Under the pieces are notes generated by a model that was given only the letters and a program-made list of their open reading frames with translations, did not search any database and was not told the origin of the DNA. A program made the translations under genes and the position numbers. A stretch of 64,000 nt of DNA from Fimbriimonadaceae bacterium (lineage in GTDB: Bacteria > Armatimonadota > Fimbriimonadia > Fimbriimonadales > Fimbriimonadaceae). The DNA is taken from assembly GCA_019638675.1 (NCBI GenBank), contig JAHBTE010000001.1, positions 1,396,605 to 1,460,604 of the forward strand, in the 5' to 3' direction. Below are positions 1 to 10,144 of the stretch, piece after piece (position 1 is the first letter of the stretch; each line of letters starts with the position of its first letter).

Positions 1-703
<703 letters not shown>

Positions 704-705
704 TT

Positions 706-1425
706 ATGGCTGGACGCGAGAATTATTTCTGGCACAAGTTGCACTCCTTAACCGGAGTTATTCCGACTGGATTTTATTTGCTCCAACATTTGTCGCTTAA
801 TACGTTTTCATTGGCTGGGCCAGAAAAATTTGACTCCATCATCAAGTTTTTTGAAGCGATGCCAAAACATTTGCTTTTGTTCTTAAAATTTGGTGTGATC
901 TGGCCGGCTTTGATCTTCCACGCGGTTTACGGCTTGTTCATTATTTCGCGATCAGAAGGGAATTATTCTAAGCCTGCAATGAAGTTCCGTGAGAACCGCT
1001 ACTACACTCTTCAGCGGTGGAGCGGAATATTTGCGTTCTTCTTCTTGGCCTATCACATGGCTTCCACTTCTATCCTTGGTCAAATCCAAGGTGCGGACAA
1101 GATTTTTTATGACACTTGGGCTGAGCGACTCGCCGCTCCCGGCGGAACTTATCTCGTTCTGCTCATTTATGTCTTAGGAGTGTTGGCTAGTTCGTATCAC
1201 TTCGCGTACGGCATTTGGAATTTCTGCATTCGCTGGGGCATCACCATCAGCGAATCGGCGCAAATGAAAACAGCCAAGCTTAGTCAAGGATTATTCGTAC
1301 TTGTGAGTGCGCTCGGGATTCTTGCTTTGTTTGGATTCTTCAAACCAGTTTTGGAATCAAAAGAGCACGCAACAAACATGACTCCGCAAAGCATTGTTCA
1401 ATCAGAACCCATCCGCAATCGCTAA
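706..1425 (+). CDS. Succinate dehydrogenase cytochrome b558-type subunit
   Basis: Membrane anchor and heme b subunit of succinate dehydrogenase/fumarate reductase of the b558 family (Bacillus SdhC-like). The protein has about five membrane spans and membrane histidines in the contexts YLLQHLSLN, AYHMAS and SYHFAYG, which fit heme ligation; the opening RENYFWHKLHSLTG is typical of this family. I chose the ATG at 706 (MAGREN) over 688 because a -10-like box overlaps the latter. The flavoprotein and iron-sulfur subunits (sdhA, sdhB) are not adjacent: the next gene is convergent and belongs to the dTDP-sugar operon. Family assignment is firm; whether it works in succinate oxidation or fumarate reduction cannot be read from the sequence. 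Confidence 0.9.
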   Translation: MAGRENYFWHKLHSLTGVIPTGFYLLQHLSLNTFSLAGPEKFDSIIKFFEAMPKHLLLFLKFGVIWPALIFHAVYGLFIISRSEGNYSKPAMKFRENRYYTLQRWSGIFAFFFLAYHMASTSILGQIQGADKIFYDTWAERLAAPGGTYLVLLIYVLGVLASSYHFAYGIWNFCIRWGITISESAQMKTAKLSQGLFVLVSALGILALFGFFKPVLESKEHATNMTPQSIVQSEPIRNR

Positions 1426-1427
1426 CT

Positions 1428-1979
1428 CTAAAATTGCGGCCGCTTTTCTGGTGCAACTTTATCCCAAGTCGGCAAAGCCTGGTCTTTTGGTGACAGAACT
1501 GGGCGGATAATCGGCCAGGGAATCGCGAAAGTAGGATCGTTATAAAGGATTCCTGCGTCTTGCTCCGCTCGATACGGCTGAGTGCATTTGTAACTGACGA
1601 GTGCCGTATCAGAAATCACAGCAAAGCCATGGGCAAAGCCTTCAGGAATGTAAAGTGCTCGGTGATTTTCGCTGGTCAAAGTTTCCGCGTGCCATTGCCC
1701 GAAGGTGGGGCTGTTTTCGCGGATATCCACCGCTATATCCCAGATTTCACCCTGCAGACATTGAACTAATTTGCCCTGAGGAATTGGCCATTGGTAGTGC
1801 AGGCCTCGCAAAACATTAGCGGTCGAAAGGGAGACGTTATCCTGTACAAAAGTGTGTTCAAAGCGGAAAAGTGCGAGTTTTTCTTGGTTGTAGCTCTCAA
1901 AGAAGTAGCCGCGATGGTCGCCAAAGACCTGCGGATTAAGGATGACAACACCTTCTAGTTTAGTTGGATGAATGTTCAT
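1428..1979 (-). CDS. rfbC: dTDP-4-dehydrorhamnose 3,5-epimerase
   Basis: Third enzyme of the dTDP-L-rhamnose route, epimerising C3 and C5 of dTDP-4-keto-6-deoxyglucose. The 183-aa length is standard for this cupin family; [22 protein letters not shown] and the later GFAHGF (catalytic-region histidine) segments are visible. It is the last gene of a minus-strand operon rfbB-rfbA-rfbC, overlapping rfbA by 4 nt, which implies translational coupling. The expected rfbD reductase does not follow; the 3' end abuts the convergent cytochrome b gene with only 2 nt between the stops. Confidence 0.96.
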   Translation of the reverse strand: MNIHPTKLEGVVILNPQVFGDHRGYFFESYNQEKLALFRFEHTFVQDNVSLSTANVLRGLHYQWPIPQGKLVQCLQGEIWDIAVDIRENSPTFGQWHAETLTSENHRALYIPEGFAHGFAVISDTALVSYKCTQPYRAEQDAGILYNDPTFAIPWPIIRPVLSPKDQALPTWDKVAPEKRPQF

Positions 1980-2848
1980 TTTTCTTGCAAGAGTTTTAGA
2001 AGGTATTGCCCGTATAGGTTCTTCGACATCGGTTCTGCGAGAATTTTTAGCTGTTCGCGATCAATGTGGCCCATCCGGTAGGCAATCTCTTCTAAGTTGG
2101 CAACCATCAATCCTTGACGATCTTCTACCGCCTGTACAAAGTTTGCGGCTTGGAGCATGGATTCGGCGGTGCCAGTATCAAGCCATGCAAAACCCCGGCC
2201 AAAGTGGGTGACATGAAGCTGATTGCGCTCTAAGTAGAGGCGGTTGAGATCAGTGATTTCTAATTCACCGCGGGGGGAAGGTTTGAGAGATTTAGCCAAA
2301 TCAACGACCTGGTTATCATAAAAATAGAGCCCCGTGACGGCGAAGTTTGATTTTGGTTGCGCGGGTTTTTCTTCAAGCGTTTCGGCTTTGCCGTTTGCAT
2401 CAAAGGAGACTACGCCGTATGACGTTGGGTCATCAACTTGGTAAGCAAACACGGTTGCGCCGGTATCACGATTCATAGCATCCCGCACTAGACCCGTGAG
2501 GTTTTGTCCGTAAAAAATGTTGTCGCCGAGCACGAGGGCGGCGGGATTGCCCGCGAGGAATTCCTCGGCGATGAGAAAGGCTTGCGCCAACCCTTCCGGT
2601 TTGGGTTGGGCGGCGTATTCAAATTTAATCCCGAGCTTTGAGCCGTCTCCAAGTAATCGTTTGAATGCCTCTTGCTCGTGCGGGGTGGTGATGATCAGTA
2701 TCTCAGTGATGCCAGCGAGCATCAAAACGCTGATCGGGTAGTAGACCATCGGTTTGCTGTAAACCGGAATGAGTTGCTTGCTGACTCCAAGCGTGATCGG
2801 ATGCAGGCGCGAACCGGAGCCTCCTGCCAGAACGATGCCTTTTCTCAT
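1976..2848 (-). CDS. rfbA: Glucose-1-phosphate thymidylyltransferase
   Basis: Makes dTDP-glucose from dTTP and glucose-1-phosphate. The N-terminal nucleotide-binding signature [20 protein letters not shown] is complete, followed by the [10 protein letters not shown] and VLGDNIFYG motifs; 290 aa is the usual length. It overlaps rfbB by 4 nt upstream (stop/start overlap) and rfbC by 4 nt downstream, so the three genes are one transcription unit. It supplies the activated sugar to the 4,6-dehydratase next door. Confidence 0.97.
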   Translation of the reverse strand: MRKGIVLAGGSGSRLHPITLGVSKQLIPVYSKPMVYYPISVLMLAGITEILIITTPHEQEAFKRLLGDGSKLGIKFEYAAQPKPEGLAQAFLIAEEFLAGNPAALVLGDNIFYGQNLTGLVRDAMNRDTGATVFAYQVDDPTSYGVVSFDANGKAETLEEKPAQPKSNFAVTGLYFYDNQVVDLAKSLKPSPRGELEITDLNRLYLERNQLHVTHFGRGFAWLDTGTAESMLQAANFVQAVEDRQGLMVANLEEIAYRMGHIDREQLKILAEPMSKNLYGQYLLKLLQEK

Positions 2849-3909
2849 TTCGTAGAAACTCCTGGTTGCCCGTAGTGGGATTCAATCCAAGTTTGATAGT
2901 CGCCCGATTTAACCGATTCAACCCAATCGGTGTTTTCGTGATACCACTTAACCGTTTGATGAAGACCTTCTTCAAAAGTCTGGCTTGGCTTCCAACCTAA
3001 ATCTTTCTGGATTTTTGAGGCATCTATCGCATACCGGAAATCGTGTCCCGGTCGATCTGGAACAAAGGTGATCTGCGATTTCACTTGATCCACCGATTGG
3101 TTAGTAATATCCGCAACCGATTCACAGAGTGCATGAACCACTTGCAGGTTCGTTCGTTCAGAATTTCCACCCACATTGTAGGTTTCTCCTACTTTGCCGT
3201 CGGTCATTACCTTGAAAATTGCTTCGCAGTGATCACCCACAAAAAGCCAGTCACGAATATTGGCGCCTGTTCCATAAACCGGCAAAGGCTTTCCGGCGAG
3301 TGCATTTAGCGACATCAGAGGAATGAGCTTTTCAGGAAACTGGTAAGGGCCGTAGTTATTGCTGCAGTTCGTGATTTTGATTGGCAAACCGTAAGTGTGT
3401 TGCCAAGCTCGAACCATATGGTCAGAGGAAGCCTTACTCGCGCTGTAAGGAGAATTTGGCGCATAAGGAGTCGTTTCGGAGAATAGCCCGGTTTCCCCTA
3501 GTTCTCCAAAGACCTCATCCGTAGAAACGTGATGAAAGACCTTGTCATCATAATTTTCTCCCCAAGTTTGACGGGCAGCTTCGAGCAAGTTGAATGTACC
3601 GATTATGTTTGAATTCAAAAAATCGCGAGGATATTTGATGGAACGATCTACGTGGGTTTCGGCCGCGAAATGGACGATGTGAGTAGGCTGAAATTCGGAA
3701 ACCGCTTGAGCCGTCGCTTCAGAATCAGCGAGATTCACGCGGCGAAATTCGTAATTCTCTGCCTCGGAAATAAATTGGAGAGATAAGGGATTTCCGGCGT
3801 AGGTAAGGGCATCAAGGTTAAGAAACTGCACGTCGCGGAGCCTGGGAACGTAAAGGTTGAGGAAGTTCGCGCCGATAAAGCCGCATCCGCCGGTGACAAG
3901 AATTCGCAT
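2845..3909 (-). CDS. rfbB: dTDP-glucose 4,6-dehydratase
   Basis: Extended short-chain dehydrogenase that converts dTDP-glucose to dTDP-4-keto-6-deoxyglucose with bound NAD. Rossmann motif [10 protein letters not shown] at residues 7-16, the active-site block [12 protein letters not shown], and the catalytic YSASK motif are present; 354 aa is typical. First gene of the rfbBAC operon. The product can feed rhamnose or other 6-deoxy or amino sugars; because no rfbD is present in the window, rhamnose itself is an inference. Confidence 0.97.
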   Translation of the reverse strand: MRILVTGGCGFIGANFLNLYVPRLRDVQFLNLDALTYAGNPLSLQFISEAENYEFRRVNLADSEATAQAVSEFQPTHIVHFAAETHVDRSIKYPRDFLNSNIIGTFNLLEAARQTWGENYDDKVFHHVSTDEVFGELGETGLFSETTPYAPNSPYSASKASSDHMVRAWQHTYGLPIKITNCSNNYGPYQFPEKLIPLMSLNALAGKPLPVYGTGANIRDWLFVGDHCEAIFKVMTDGKVGETYNVGGNSERTNLQVVHALCESVADITNQSVDQVKSQITFVPDRPGHDFRYAIDASKIQKDLGWKPSQTFEEGLHQTVKWYHENTDWVESVKSGDYQTWIESHYGQPGVSTK

Positions 3910-4011
3910 GTGGTGAGTCCAGTTTACTTGGTTTGAATTGAATCTAAGGTTTGAGTCACTTGGATTCAGATTAAGAAACAGAACGAATCGTTAAAAAATT
4001 TCATCGGTGGG

Positions 4012-4045
4012 GCACTTGGTCGAAAAAATTTATTCGACCAAGTGC
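4012..4045 (-). terminator. 13-bp inverted repeat below the E1 gene
   Basis: Arms GCACTTGGTCGAA (4012-4024) and TTCGACCAAGTGC (4033-4045) pair perfectly around an 8-nt loop of A/T bases. It sits 9 nt past the stop of the minus-strand E1 gene and probably ends its transcript. No U-run follows the stem directly on the minus strand (a T-rich stretch comes about 12 nt later), so it may work as a stability hairpin. Confidence 0.6.
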
Positions 4046-4053
4046 AAGGATTC

Positions 4054-6015
4054 TTAGTCTAGTGCCGTCTTGCAAGCCGTAAGAACGTCGTTCACATCGG
4101 GCAACGCGGCGTATTCATAAATTGGGTTATAGCCAATATGAATGTCCGGGCGGCTGACCAGCTGCGGGCTACTGTAAAGGTAGCCGAACGTGGTTGGATT
4201 GCCAGTGATCTCGCTAAGAATATGCTGACCAAATCCGCAAGTCTTGGTGTCTTCTTGGATCACAACCAAGCGACCGGTTTTTTCCAAAGACTTTGCGATG
4301 GTATCAACGTCAAGCGGAACTAGTGAGCGGATGTCGATGATCTCCACGCTGGCGTCTAGTTTGTCCGCCGCTTCGTGAGCAAGTTCAAGGGTGTTGCCGT
4401 AGGTGACGATTGTCAGGTCGCTACCTTCTCGAACCACTTTCGCCTTGCCGAATCCAAGTGGTTTGACTTCGTTCACATCTACGCGCTTGCGGAAGATGTG
4501 CTTAGGAACGAAGATGAAGCATGGATCATCGCTGTGAACAGCCGTCCAGAACAGTCCCGCCGCATCTTCAGGCGTGCTCGGGATTGCAATCTTGAGGCCA
4601 GGAGTGTGTGCGAAATACGCTTCGTTGCTTTGGCTGTGCCAGAGCGATCCACCCGGTAGATATGCGCCGTAAGGAGCATAAACCGTCATCGGGGTCGGCC
4701 ATTCGCCAAAACTGCGCCAGCGCGTCGTGCTGACGTTGCTCATGATCTGGTTCCAGGCGGGGCAGAAGAAGTCAACGAACTGCAGTTCAAAAACTGGTCG
4801 TTTGCCGTACATCGCCATGCCAACTGCTACACCGATGATGGTCGCTTCGGCGAGTGGGGAGTTGAAAACTTGCTTCGGGAAGGCATCGCTTAGGCCTTCG
4901 GTGAGTTTGAAAACGCCTCCTTTCGGATCTTCGATATCTTCGCCGAACATGATCACATCTGGATCATCCGCCAAGGTTTTCGCGAGCGTTTTGTTGATCG
5001 CATCCACCATGGTTTGAGCTCCGGTTTCGATTGGTGGAGCCGCTGGTTGATCGGCAACGCCCCAAAGGTGATCCATCACTTCTTCGGCTCGTGGATCTTC
5101 AGCTTTTTCTGCTTCTCGGTAGATCGAGTCAACCTCGGCGATAATTTCTTCTTGAAGTTTAGTGAAACCGTCTTCTGTAAGTTCGCCTGCCGCGATCAGT
5201 TCATCTTTCAGCAATTTGATAGGATCACGATCAGCCATTGCGTCAATATCGGCCTGATCTCGGTAAGTGCGGTGGTCATCCGAACTTGTATGGCTACTGA
5301 GGCGGTCGAGGTCGAACCACATCAGGGTTGGGCCTTCGCCCGCACGTGCCTTGTTGATGGCGGTGTTTGCGGCCTCTAGAACCGTGTCAACCTGGCGTCC
5401 GTCAACCTTGACCATGTAGTCATGAGCGACGATCCCTGGCAGGTTGAGCGCCATGAACTTCTCGGTTGGAGTGGAAATTCCGTACTTGTTGTCTTCAATC
5501 GCAATGATTAAAGGAAGTTTTTCTTGAACTGCAAACGCCCAGGCTTCAAAAAACTCGCCTTGTCGCATTGCAGCGTCGCCGACGGTAGCGATGACGACTG
5601 AATCTTTTTTATCCAGTTGCATTGCCCAAGCCACACCAGCGGCAGGGAGCAATCCACCACCGGTTGGAGTGCAGACACTTCCGACATTGAGCTTTCGGCT
5701 ACTGTAGTGCCCTGGCATTTGGCGTCCGCCTGAACTAGAATCTCGCTTTGCAAAGTAGGCAAGTGCGAGTTCCTTTGTGCTCATTCCTCGGGCCATCATT
5801 AGGCCACGGTCGCGGTAGTAAGGGAATAAGAAATCGTCTTCGCGGAGCAAATAACACATTGCGCCCAAAGCTTCGTGGCCCATACCACTCACTTGGAACC
5901 ATCCTTTGCTCTGGCGGAGCAGGATGCCTTCACGGCGGTCGCCTTCGCGACTGGTCATCATCATGCGAAGGAAATCGAGCTTAACAAGGGGCTTAGTGTG
6001 CGTAATCACGGACAT
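4054..6015 (-). CDS. 2-oxoacid dehydrogenase E1, alpha and beta subunits fused
   Basis: Thiamine-diphosphate E1 component of a 2-oxoacid dehydrogenase complex, of the branched-chain 2-oxoacid or pyruvate type. Residues 1 to about 320 are the alpha part, with the ThDP motif starting GDAAMRQGEFFEAW near residue 145 and ending DNKYGIST. From about residue 330 the beta part begins (TMVDAINKTLAKTLADDPDV, FGEDIEDPKGGVF, FNSPLAEATIIG, PGLKIAIPSTPEDA). The 653-aa length equals alpha plus beta. No E2 (lipoyl transferase) or E3 gene is next to it. A TATACT box in the upstream region and a GGTGAAG ribosome site support the start. Substrate is uncertain: branched-chain 2-oxoacids are favoured from the fused form, by family knowledge only. 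Confidence 0.92.
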   Translation of the reverse strand: MSVITHTKPLVKLDFLRMMMTSREGDRREGILLRQSKGWFQVSGMGHEALGAMCYLLREDDFLFPYYRDRGLMMARGMSTKELALAYFAKRDSSSGGRQMPGHYSSRKLNVGSVCTPTGGGLLPAAGVAWAMQLDKKDSVVIATVGDAAMRQGEFFEAWAFAVQEKLPLIIAIEDNKYGISTPTEKFMALNLPGIVAHDYMVKVDGRQVDTVLEAANTAINKARAGEGPTLMWFDLDRLSSHTSSDDHRTYRDQADIDAMADRDPIKLLKDELIAAGELTEDGFTKLQEEIIAEVDSIYREAEKAEDPRAEEVMDHLWGVADQPAAPPIETGAQTMVDAINKTLAKTLADDPDVIMFGEDIEDPKGGVFKLTEGLSDAFPKQVFNSPLAEATIIGVAVGMAMYGKRPVFELQFVDFFCPAWNQIMSNVSTTRWRSFGEWPTPMTVYAPYGAYLPGGSLWHSQSNEAYFAHTPGLKIAIPSTPEDAAGLFWTAVHSDDPCFIFVPKHIFRKRVDVNEVKPLGFGKAKVVREGSDLTIVTYGNTLELAHEAADKLDASVEIIDIRSLVPLDVDTIAKSLEKTGRLVVIQEDTKTCGFGQHILSEITGNPTTFGYLYSSPQLVSRPDIHIGYNPIYEYAALPDVNDVLTACKTALD

Positions 6016-6126
6016 ATCTTCACCGTTTCATCATTGAAACAATTCGAGCGAACAAGAGACTTGCCCACTAAATTCAAGTATAGCTAAGGGGTGCCGTGAT
6101 GCAAGGGGGACGAATAGGATGAATAC

Positions 6127-6693
6127 CTATTTTTTCAGCAGTTCGTCCAGCTTCATAACATTCCCTTCAACTGTCACCGCATAGTTGCCTTCTGGTCGTG
6201 GTGGGTTGGGTGCTAGTTGAGCTGGATTGCCAAAAGCGTTCCAAGTCAGGTCGCTGCTATCAAAAATGAGAGGAGTCTGGGCTGGATTTTCGACGTCACC
6301 GGAGTATTGACCGCTGAGTGCTTCGTTGAATGCATATCCAAATGCTTGGGGGTTACTCTCGTAAAGGCTAGGAGACTTGAGTTTGCGCTTCGCTTGGTCT
6401 TCATCCATATCGGCGGCTTGAAGCCGACGCCAAGCTGCGTCCATCCAAGATTCTGCGAAGGGTAGTTGACCTTCTGATGCTTCGTACTGCATGAGGGCGT
6501 TATGGATTTTTTTCAGGTTTTCCATAGTATTGCCTTCATAGTTCCGCTTGACTTGTGGGTCGAGTACGCCCACTTTATTGGCCGCCTTAACGAGTGGGCC
6601 AAGCCAAATAACGAGCGCAATAACAACCCCGACGAACACGCCGAGGCAGCCTAACATCATTCTTCTGGCTCTTGGATTTTTTTCTTCACTCAT
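6127..6693 (-). CDS. Membrane-anchored protein with a prepilin-like outer domain
   Basis: I do not recognise a named family. The 188-aa protein has a charged N-terminus (MSEEKNPRARR), one membrane span at about residues 12-34, and an extracytoplasmic part starting with NLKKIHNALMQYEASEGQLP. That pattern (Asn-Leu-x-x-Ile...Tyr...Gly-x-Leu-Pro) resembles the first helix and loop of type II/IV pseudopilin and DUF1559-like proteins, but there is no prepilin peptidase Gly-Phe-x5-Glu site, so it is probably anchored rather than assembled. It is divergent from the desulfhydrase-like gene with about 90 bp between starts. Confidence 0.6.
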   Translation of the reverse strand: MSEEKNPRARRMMLGCLGVFVGVVIALVIWLGPLVKAANKVGVLDPQVKRNYEGNTMENLKKIHNALMQYEASEGQLPFAESWMDAAWRRLQAADMDEDQAKRKLKSPSLYESNPQAFGYAFNEALSGQYSGDVENPAQTPLIFDSSDLTWNAFGNPAQLAPNPPRPEGNYAVTVEGNVMKLDELLKK

Positions 6694-6783
6694 GAGAAAT
6701 CGAATCTTATAAAGATATTACTCGGACGTTTGAGTGACGGAAATTACTTCAAATGCCTAGAAAGAGTTGGTATCTTGAGGCTT

Positions 6784-7755
6784 GTGAAGAATTGGTCGAA
6801 GGTTCCGCTGTGTGTTTTGCCAACGCCAATTCATCGGCTAGATCGCTTATCGGAGCAATTGGGCAGCGATGTTTGGATCAAGCGGGATGATCTTACTGGG
6901 TTTGCACTAGGCGGGAACAAAGGACGAAAACTCGAATACTTGATGGCTGAGGCAATTGCTCAAAATGCGACGGCTATAGTGAGTTGCGGAGCATCGCAGA
7001 GTAACTTCATCCGGCAACTGGGGGCGGCGGCTCAGATGTGCGGAATGCACTGCGCGGTAGCCACGATGGAGTCGCCCTATGAATCACTAGATCGTAGAGT
7101 CAACGGCGCTTTTTCGCAGGGTGGGAATCGAGACTTGGATGAGCTTTGCGGGGTAGATCGGCGAGAGTTTCCGGACGGAACCTGGGCTGACCTCGAAGCT
7201 CACGCTGAGCAAATTCAATTCGAGCTCGAGCGTAATGGTGAAACGGTTTTTCGAATTCCGCTCGGAGGGAGTTCATCTAGTGCAGTTCATGCATTTGTGG
7301 AGGCGGGTCGAGAAATTCAAAGACAAGTGGACTTTGAATTCGATTGGATTATCACCGCAAGCAGCAGCGGAAGCACTCACATCGGGCTTGCCCATGCATT
7401 TAGAGATTCCAAAACCCAAGTTCTGGGCATCAGCGCTGACCCTGAGCCAGAAATTGTAGATGATCTAATAGATCTCAGCCAATCGTACGCTGACGAAGTA
7501 GGCACGCAAGGTTTGAGCCGGGAAGAGATAAAGTTTTCGCTTGATTTTGTGGGTGCGGGTTACGGAATTCCGAGTTCAGCGGGGCAGGCGGCGACACGGA
7601 TTTTCATGAAATCCGAAGGCATCGCGCTTGACCCAATCTATTCGGCAAAAGCGTTTTCTGCGTTGCTCAGTTTAGTGAGCACTAACGAGCTTGAAGGAAG
7701 AATCCTGTTCTGGCACACCGGGGGGTTGCCGTCGTTATTCGCAAAGCCAAGCTAA
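6784..7755 (+). CDS. D-cysteine desulfhydrase / ACC deaminase family PLP enzyme
   Basis: Pyridoxal-phosphate enzyme of the fold-type II group that breaks D-cysteine or 1-aminocyclopropane-1-carboxylate. The Schiff-base lysine lies in GGNKGRKLEYL, followed by SCGASQSNFIRQLG, the phosphate-binding PLGGSSSS and the late HTGGLPSLF. The frame is open from a TTG at 6730; I prefer the GTG at 6784 (MKNWSKVPLCVLPTPIH), which starts nearer the conserved core and has GAGG just upstream, but spacing is short, so the start is uncertain. It overlaps the convergent DUF2752 gene by 4 nt. Substrate cannot be decided from sequence alone. Confidence 0.85.
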   Translation: MKNWSKVPLCVLPTPIHRLDRLSEQLGSDVWIKRDDLTGFALGGNKGRKLEYLMAEAIAQNATAIVSCGASQSNFIRQLGAAAQMCGMHCAVATMESPYESLDRRVNGAFSQGGNRDLDELCGVDRREFPDGTWADLEAHAEQIQFELERNGETVFRIPLGGSSSSAVHAFVEAGREIQRQVDFEFDWIITASSSGSTHIGLAHAFRDSKTQVLGISADPEPEIVDDLIDLSQSYADEVGTQGLSREEIKFSLDFVGAGYGIPSSAGQAATRIFMKSEGIALDPIYSAKAFSALLSLVSTNELEGRILFWHTGGLPSLFAKPS

Positions 7756-8240
7756 CGGCCTTGCGCAGTTATCCAAATCTTATGCCTGGGGTCGTTATAT
7801 GTAGTGTTTGCAAACCGAATCGCGCCGTAGGCAAGAAATATCACAATCGCTGATGCTAGGGTGACGGTCGCAATTTTTGTATCGGTACGGAGCCGGAGTT
7901 TACGAACCACGCCATAGAGAGCGGCTAATGCGCTGAGCGAGTAAAGCCCGTACATGATCGGCCCCAAAGTGTGAGCATGGAAAGCGTGCGAAAAATCTCC
8001 ATGCAATACGCTGGTCCAACTGGTTGTCAGCCCGCAACCAGGGCAGGGACGATCGAACATCACAACGCTATAACAGGCGGGCAATCCGAGCTGGGTGTGG
8101 GTTCCGTGGAGATCAGAAGCTGGTTTGAGGATAAACGCGCCGATTACAGTGACCGCTAGCCAAACAAGAAACCAAGCGAGTTGTCCTCTCAGTTGTAGTT
8201 TCGTGACCTCTGGGTCAAAGAGCCAGTTGGCTTGTTTCAT
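7752..8240 (-). CDS. DUF2752 membrane protein
   Basis: A 162-aa membrane protein with about three to four hydrophobic spans (near residues 20-40, 85-110 and 120-145). The motif CPGCGLTTSW at about residues 70-79 is the CPxCGxT signature of DUF2752, a family of unknown function common in Bacteroidota, Planctomycetota and Armatimonadota. The two cysteines sit in a loop that could bind metal or form a disulfide. It overlaps truB by 4 nt and thus forms the tail of an nrnA-truB-DUF2752 operon. Confidence 0.8.
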   Translation of the reverse strand: MKQANWLFDPEVTKLQLRGQLAWFLVWLAVTVIGAFILKPASDLHGTHTQLGLPACYSVVMFDRPCPGCGLTTSWTSVLHGDFSHAFHAHTLGPIMYGLYSLSALAALYGVVRKLRLRTDTKIATVTLASAIVIFLAYGAIRFANTTYNDPRHKIWITAQGR

Positions 8241-9115
8241 GAGTTGAATTCAGCGGGAATCACGCAGTCAGGCTGCAAGGTTGATAAATCTCCATCTGTT
8301 TTTACCACGCGCGCAATGCCAAGCACGTTGCCATCCGGTGTAAGTAGCACGACTGGTTGAGGAGTTTCAGCGATAGGGTAGTCAACTGTTCGACCATGCC
8401 GGATATCAACTGCTTGCAGGGCACTGAGCTCAGCATGGGGAAGGTGGGTCAGAGCGTTCTTAAGCGGAATAATGTTAAAGGCAGTCACTTGATCTAGTGG
8501 AGTCGCCTGGTTCACGTGAAATTCACCTGCGCCAGTTCTGCGGAGTTCTGTGATGTGCCCCCCACAGCCTATCGCTTCGCCTAAATCGTGGGCTAAGGAT
8601 CTAATGTACGTTCCTCCCGAGCATTTAATTGAAAACTGTGCGTTTTGACCGCTAACAGAATTAAGGTTAAATTCTTCAATAAAAATATGTCTAGGTTTTA
8701 TTACTACTTCTTCCCCTTTTCTTGCATATTCGTAAAGTGGTTGGCCTTGGTGTTTGATTGCTGAAAAGATGGGCGGATACTGCTCAATCTTGCCAAGGAA
8801 TTGAGGGATGTTTTTTTGAATCTGCGATTCTAAATCGTGTGGTACTGGCCGATTCTGGGAAATTTCTCCTTCCGCGTCGTATGTATTCGTTGATTCACCA
8901 AACTTTACAGTGGCTTCGTAGAGTTTAGGTTCAAGTGATAAATATTGTAAAAAACGAGTAGCTGGCCCTACTGCGATAACGAGCAATCCGGTTGCAAGTG
9001 GGTCAAGGGTTCCGGCATGACCAATCCGCCGCGTGTTAAGGATTTTTCTCAGACGTGAAATCACCCCGTGCGATGTGATGCCTTGGGGTTTATCGACTAG
9101 GAGGATTCCAAACAT
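8237..9115 (-). CDS. truB: tRNA pseudouridine(55) synthase
   Basis: Modifies U55 in the T-loop of all elongator tRNAs. GILLVDKPQGITSHGVISRL opens the protein; the catalytic aspartate is in RIGHAGTLDPLATGLL, and the conserved CSGGTYIRSLAHDLG follows. 292 aa is standard. Its start overlaps the end of nrnA by 19 nt. The nrnA-truB pair is part of a widely conserved translation/ribosome-maturation cluster (often rbfA-nrnA-truB-ribF); rbfA and ribF are not seen here. Confidence 0.97.
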   Translation of the reverse strand: MFGILLVDKPQGITSHGVISRLRKILNTRRIGHAGTLDPLATGLLVIAVGPATRFLQYLSLEPKLYEATVKFGESTNTYDAEGEISQNRPVPHDLESQIQKNIPQFLGKIEQYPPIFSAIKHQGQPLYEYARKGEEVVIKPRHIFIEEFNLNSVSGQNAQFSIKCSGGTYIRSLAHDLGEAIGCGGHITELRRTGAGEFHVNQATPLDQVTAFNIIPLKNALTHLPHAELSALQAVDIRHGRTVDYPIAETPQPVVLLTPDGNVLGIARVVKTDGDLSTLQPDCVIPAEFNS

Positions 9116-10089
9116 TCCACCATGGCCTGCACGAGTTTTTCGGCGGCGACATCAATTGGATCGTCGCTGTGGGCGCCCGAGGCATTGATATGACCGCCTC
9201 CGCCAAATTGACGAGCGACAGCGGTTGTATCAATGTTGCCTTGGCTCCGGATTGAAATCTTGACCCGGCCCGTGTGGCTCTCCCTGAGAATCGCAGCTAA
9301 CTTGACTGTGTCGATCGCTAATAGCTCGTTGACAAAACCTTCCGTGTCTTCTTCGGTTGCACCGCTTCGCTGGAAGTCCGATTGCCGCAACGTTGTCCAC
9401 GCCGCCTGGTTATCTGCCGCGAGCCTCAGATTGGTCAGCGCAGTTCCAAATAACTTCACCGCTGGGAGAGGTTTGCTGAGATAGACCGCTTCGTTAATCT
9501 GTCTGAGCTTCGCCCCGGCTTCCAGTAAGTCGGCCGCCACGTGCATGGAGTGGGGAGTTGTGTTTGGGTAACGAAAATTTCCCGTATCGGTCAGAATTCC
9601 GACAAGCAAATTCGTTGCTATATCGGGAGTAATTTCAACATCACTGCCACCGATCCAAAGGTCAGCCAGAATGGCCGCCGTTGCTGGAGATTTGGTTGAG
9701 ATAATCCGAATATCGCCTGGTTCTTCGTGAGGTTGGTGGTGGTCGATGACAACTACTTTTGCAGTCGATTCAAAAACATCGCGTAGAGAACCTAACCGAT
9801 CCATTGCTTCCAGATCAAGAATGACAGCAAGATCAGCTTTTTGAGTTGGTGTACTCGTCAGGCGGTCTAGGCTAGGGAGGAACCCTAAATACTTCGGGGC
9901 CGGGTGGTGGCAGAGAACGTCGTGTGATTTACCCAGTTGAGTCAAAACTTCGCTGAAGGCGAGAATAGAACCAAGGGCGTCACCATCGGGATTCACGTGG
10001 GTGCCGAGAATAATATGGTTAGCCGCTAACAGCTCGGCCTTGAGGCTCGGCCACATCGCTCTTAGTTCTTCGGGAGATGCCTCAGCCAT
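9097..10089 (-). CDS. nrnA: DHH/DHHA1 phosphoesterase (NrnA-type)
   Basis: Cleaves very short RNA (nanoRNA) and/or 3'-phosphoadenosine phosphate. The metal-binding motifs of the DHH family are visible: THVNPDGDALGS, VILDLEAMDR, VIDHHQPHE, and TDTGNFRYPNT; the C-terminal DHHA1 domain ends with FGGGGHINASGA. 330 aa matches the family. It lies directly upstream of truB with a 19-nt overlap, the standard neighbourhood. The ATG at 10089 lies in MAEASPEELR, just ahead of the core. Confidence 0.94.
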   Translation of the reverse strand: MAEASPEELRAMWPSLKAELLAANHIILGTHVNPDGDALGSILAFSEVLTQLGKSHDVLCHHPAPKYLGFLPSLDRLTSTPTQKADLAVILDLEAMDRLGSLRDVFESTAKVVVIDHHQPHEEPGDIRIISTKSPATAAILADLWIGGSDVEITPDIATNLLVGILTDTGNFRYPNTTPHSMHVAADLLEAGAKLRQINEAVYLSKPLPAVKLFGTALTNLRLAADNQAAWTTLRQSDFQRSGATEEDTEGFVNELLAIDTVKLAAILRESHTGRVKISIRSQGNIDTTAVARQFGGGGHINASGAHSDDPIDVAAEKLVQAMVECLESS

Positions 10090-10144
10090 ATTTTGAGTCT
10101 ACCTATAGGTTTTGATGTGCTCATTCAAGCGCATAACTGTCGAT

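Noticed and set aside
1412-1439. CCGCAAT/ATTGCGG hairpin between the cytochrome b and rfbC stops
   Set aside because: Only 7 bp, lies partly in coding sequence and has no clean T-run; could be a weak terminator but not supported enough.
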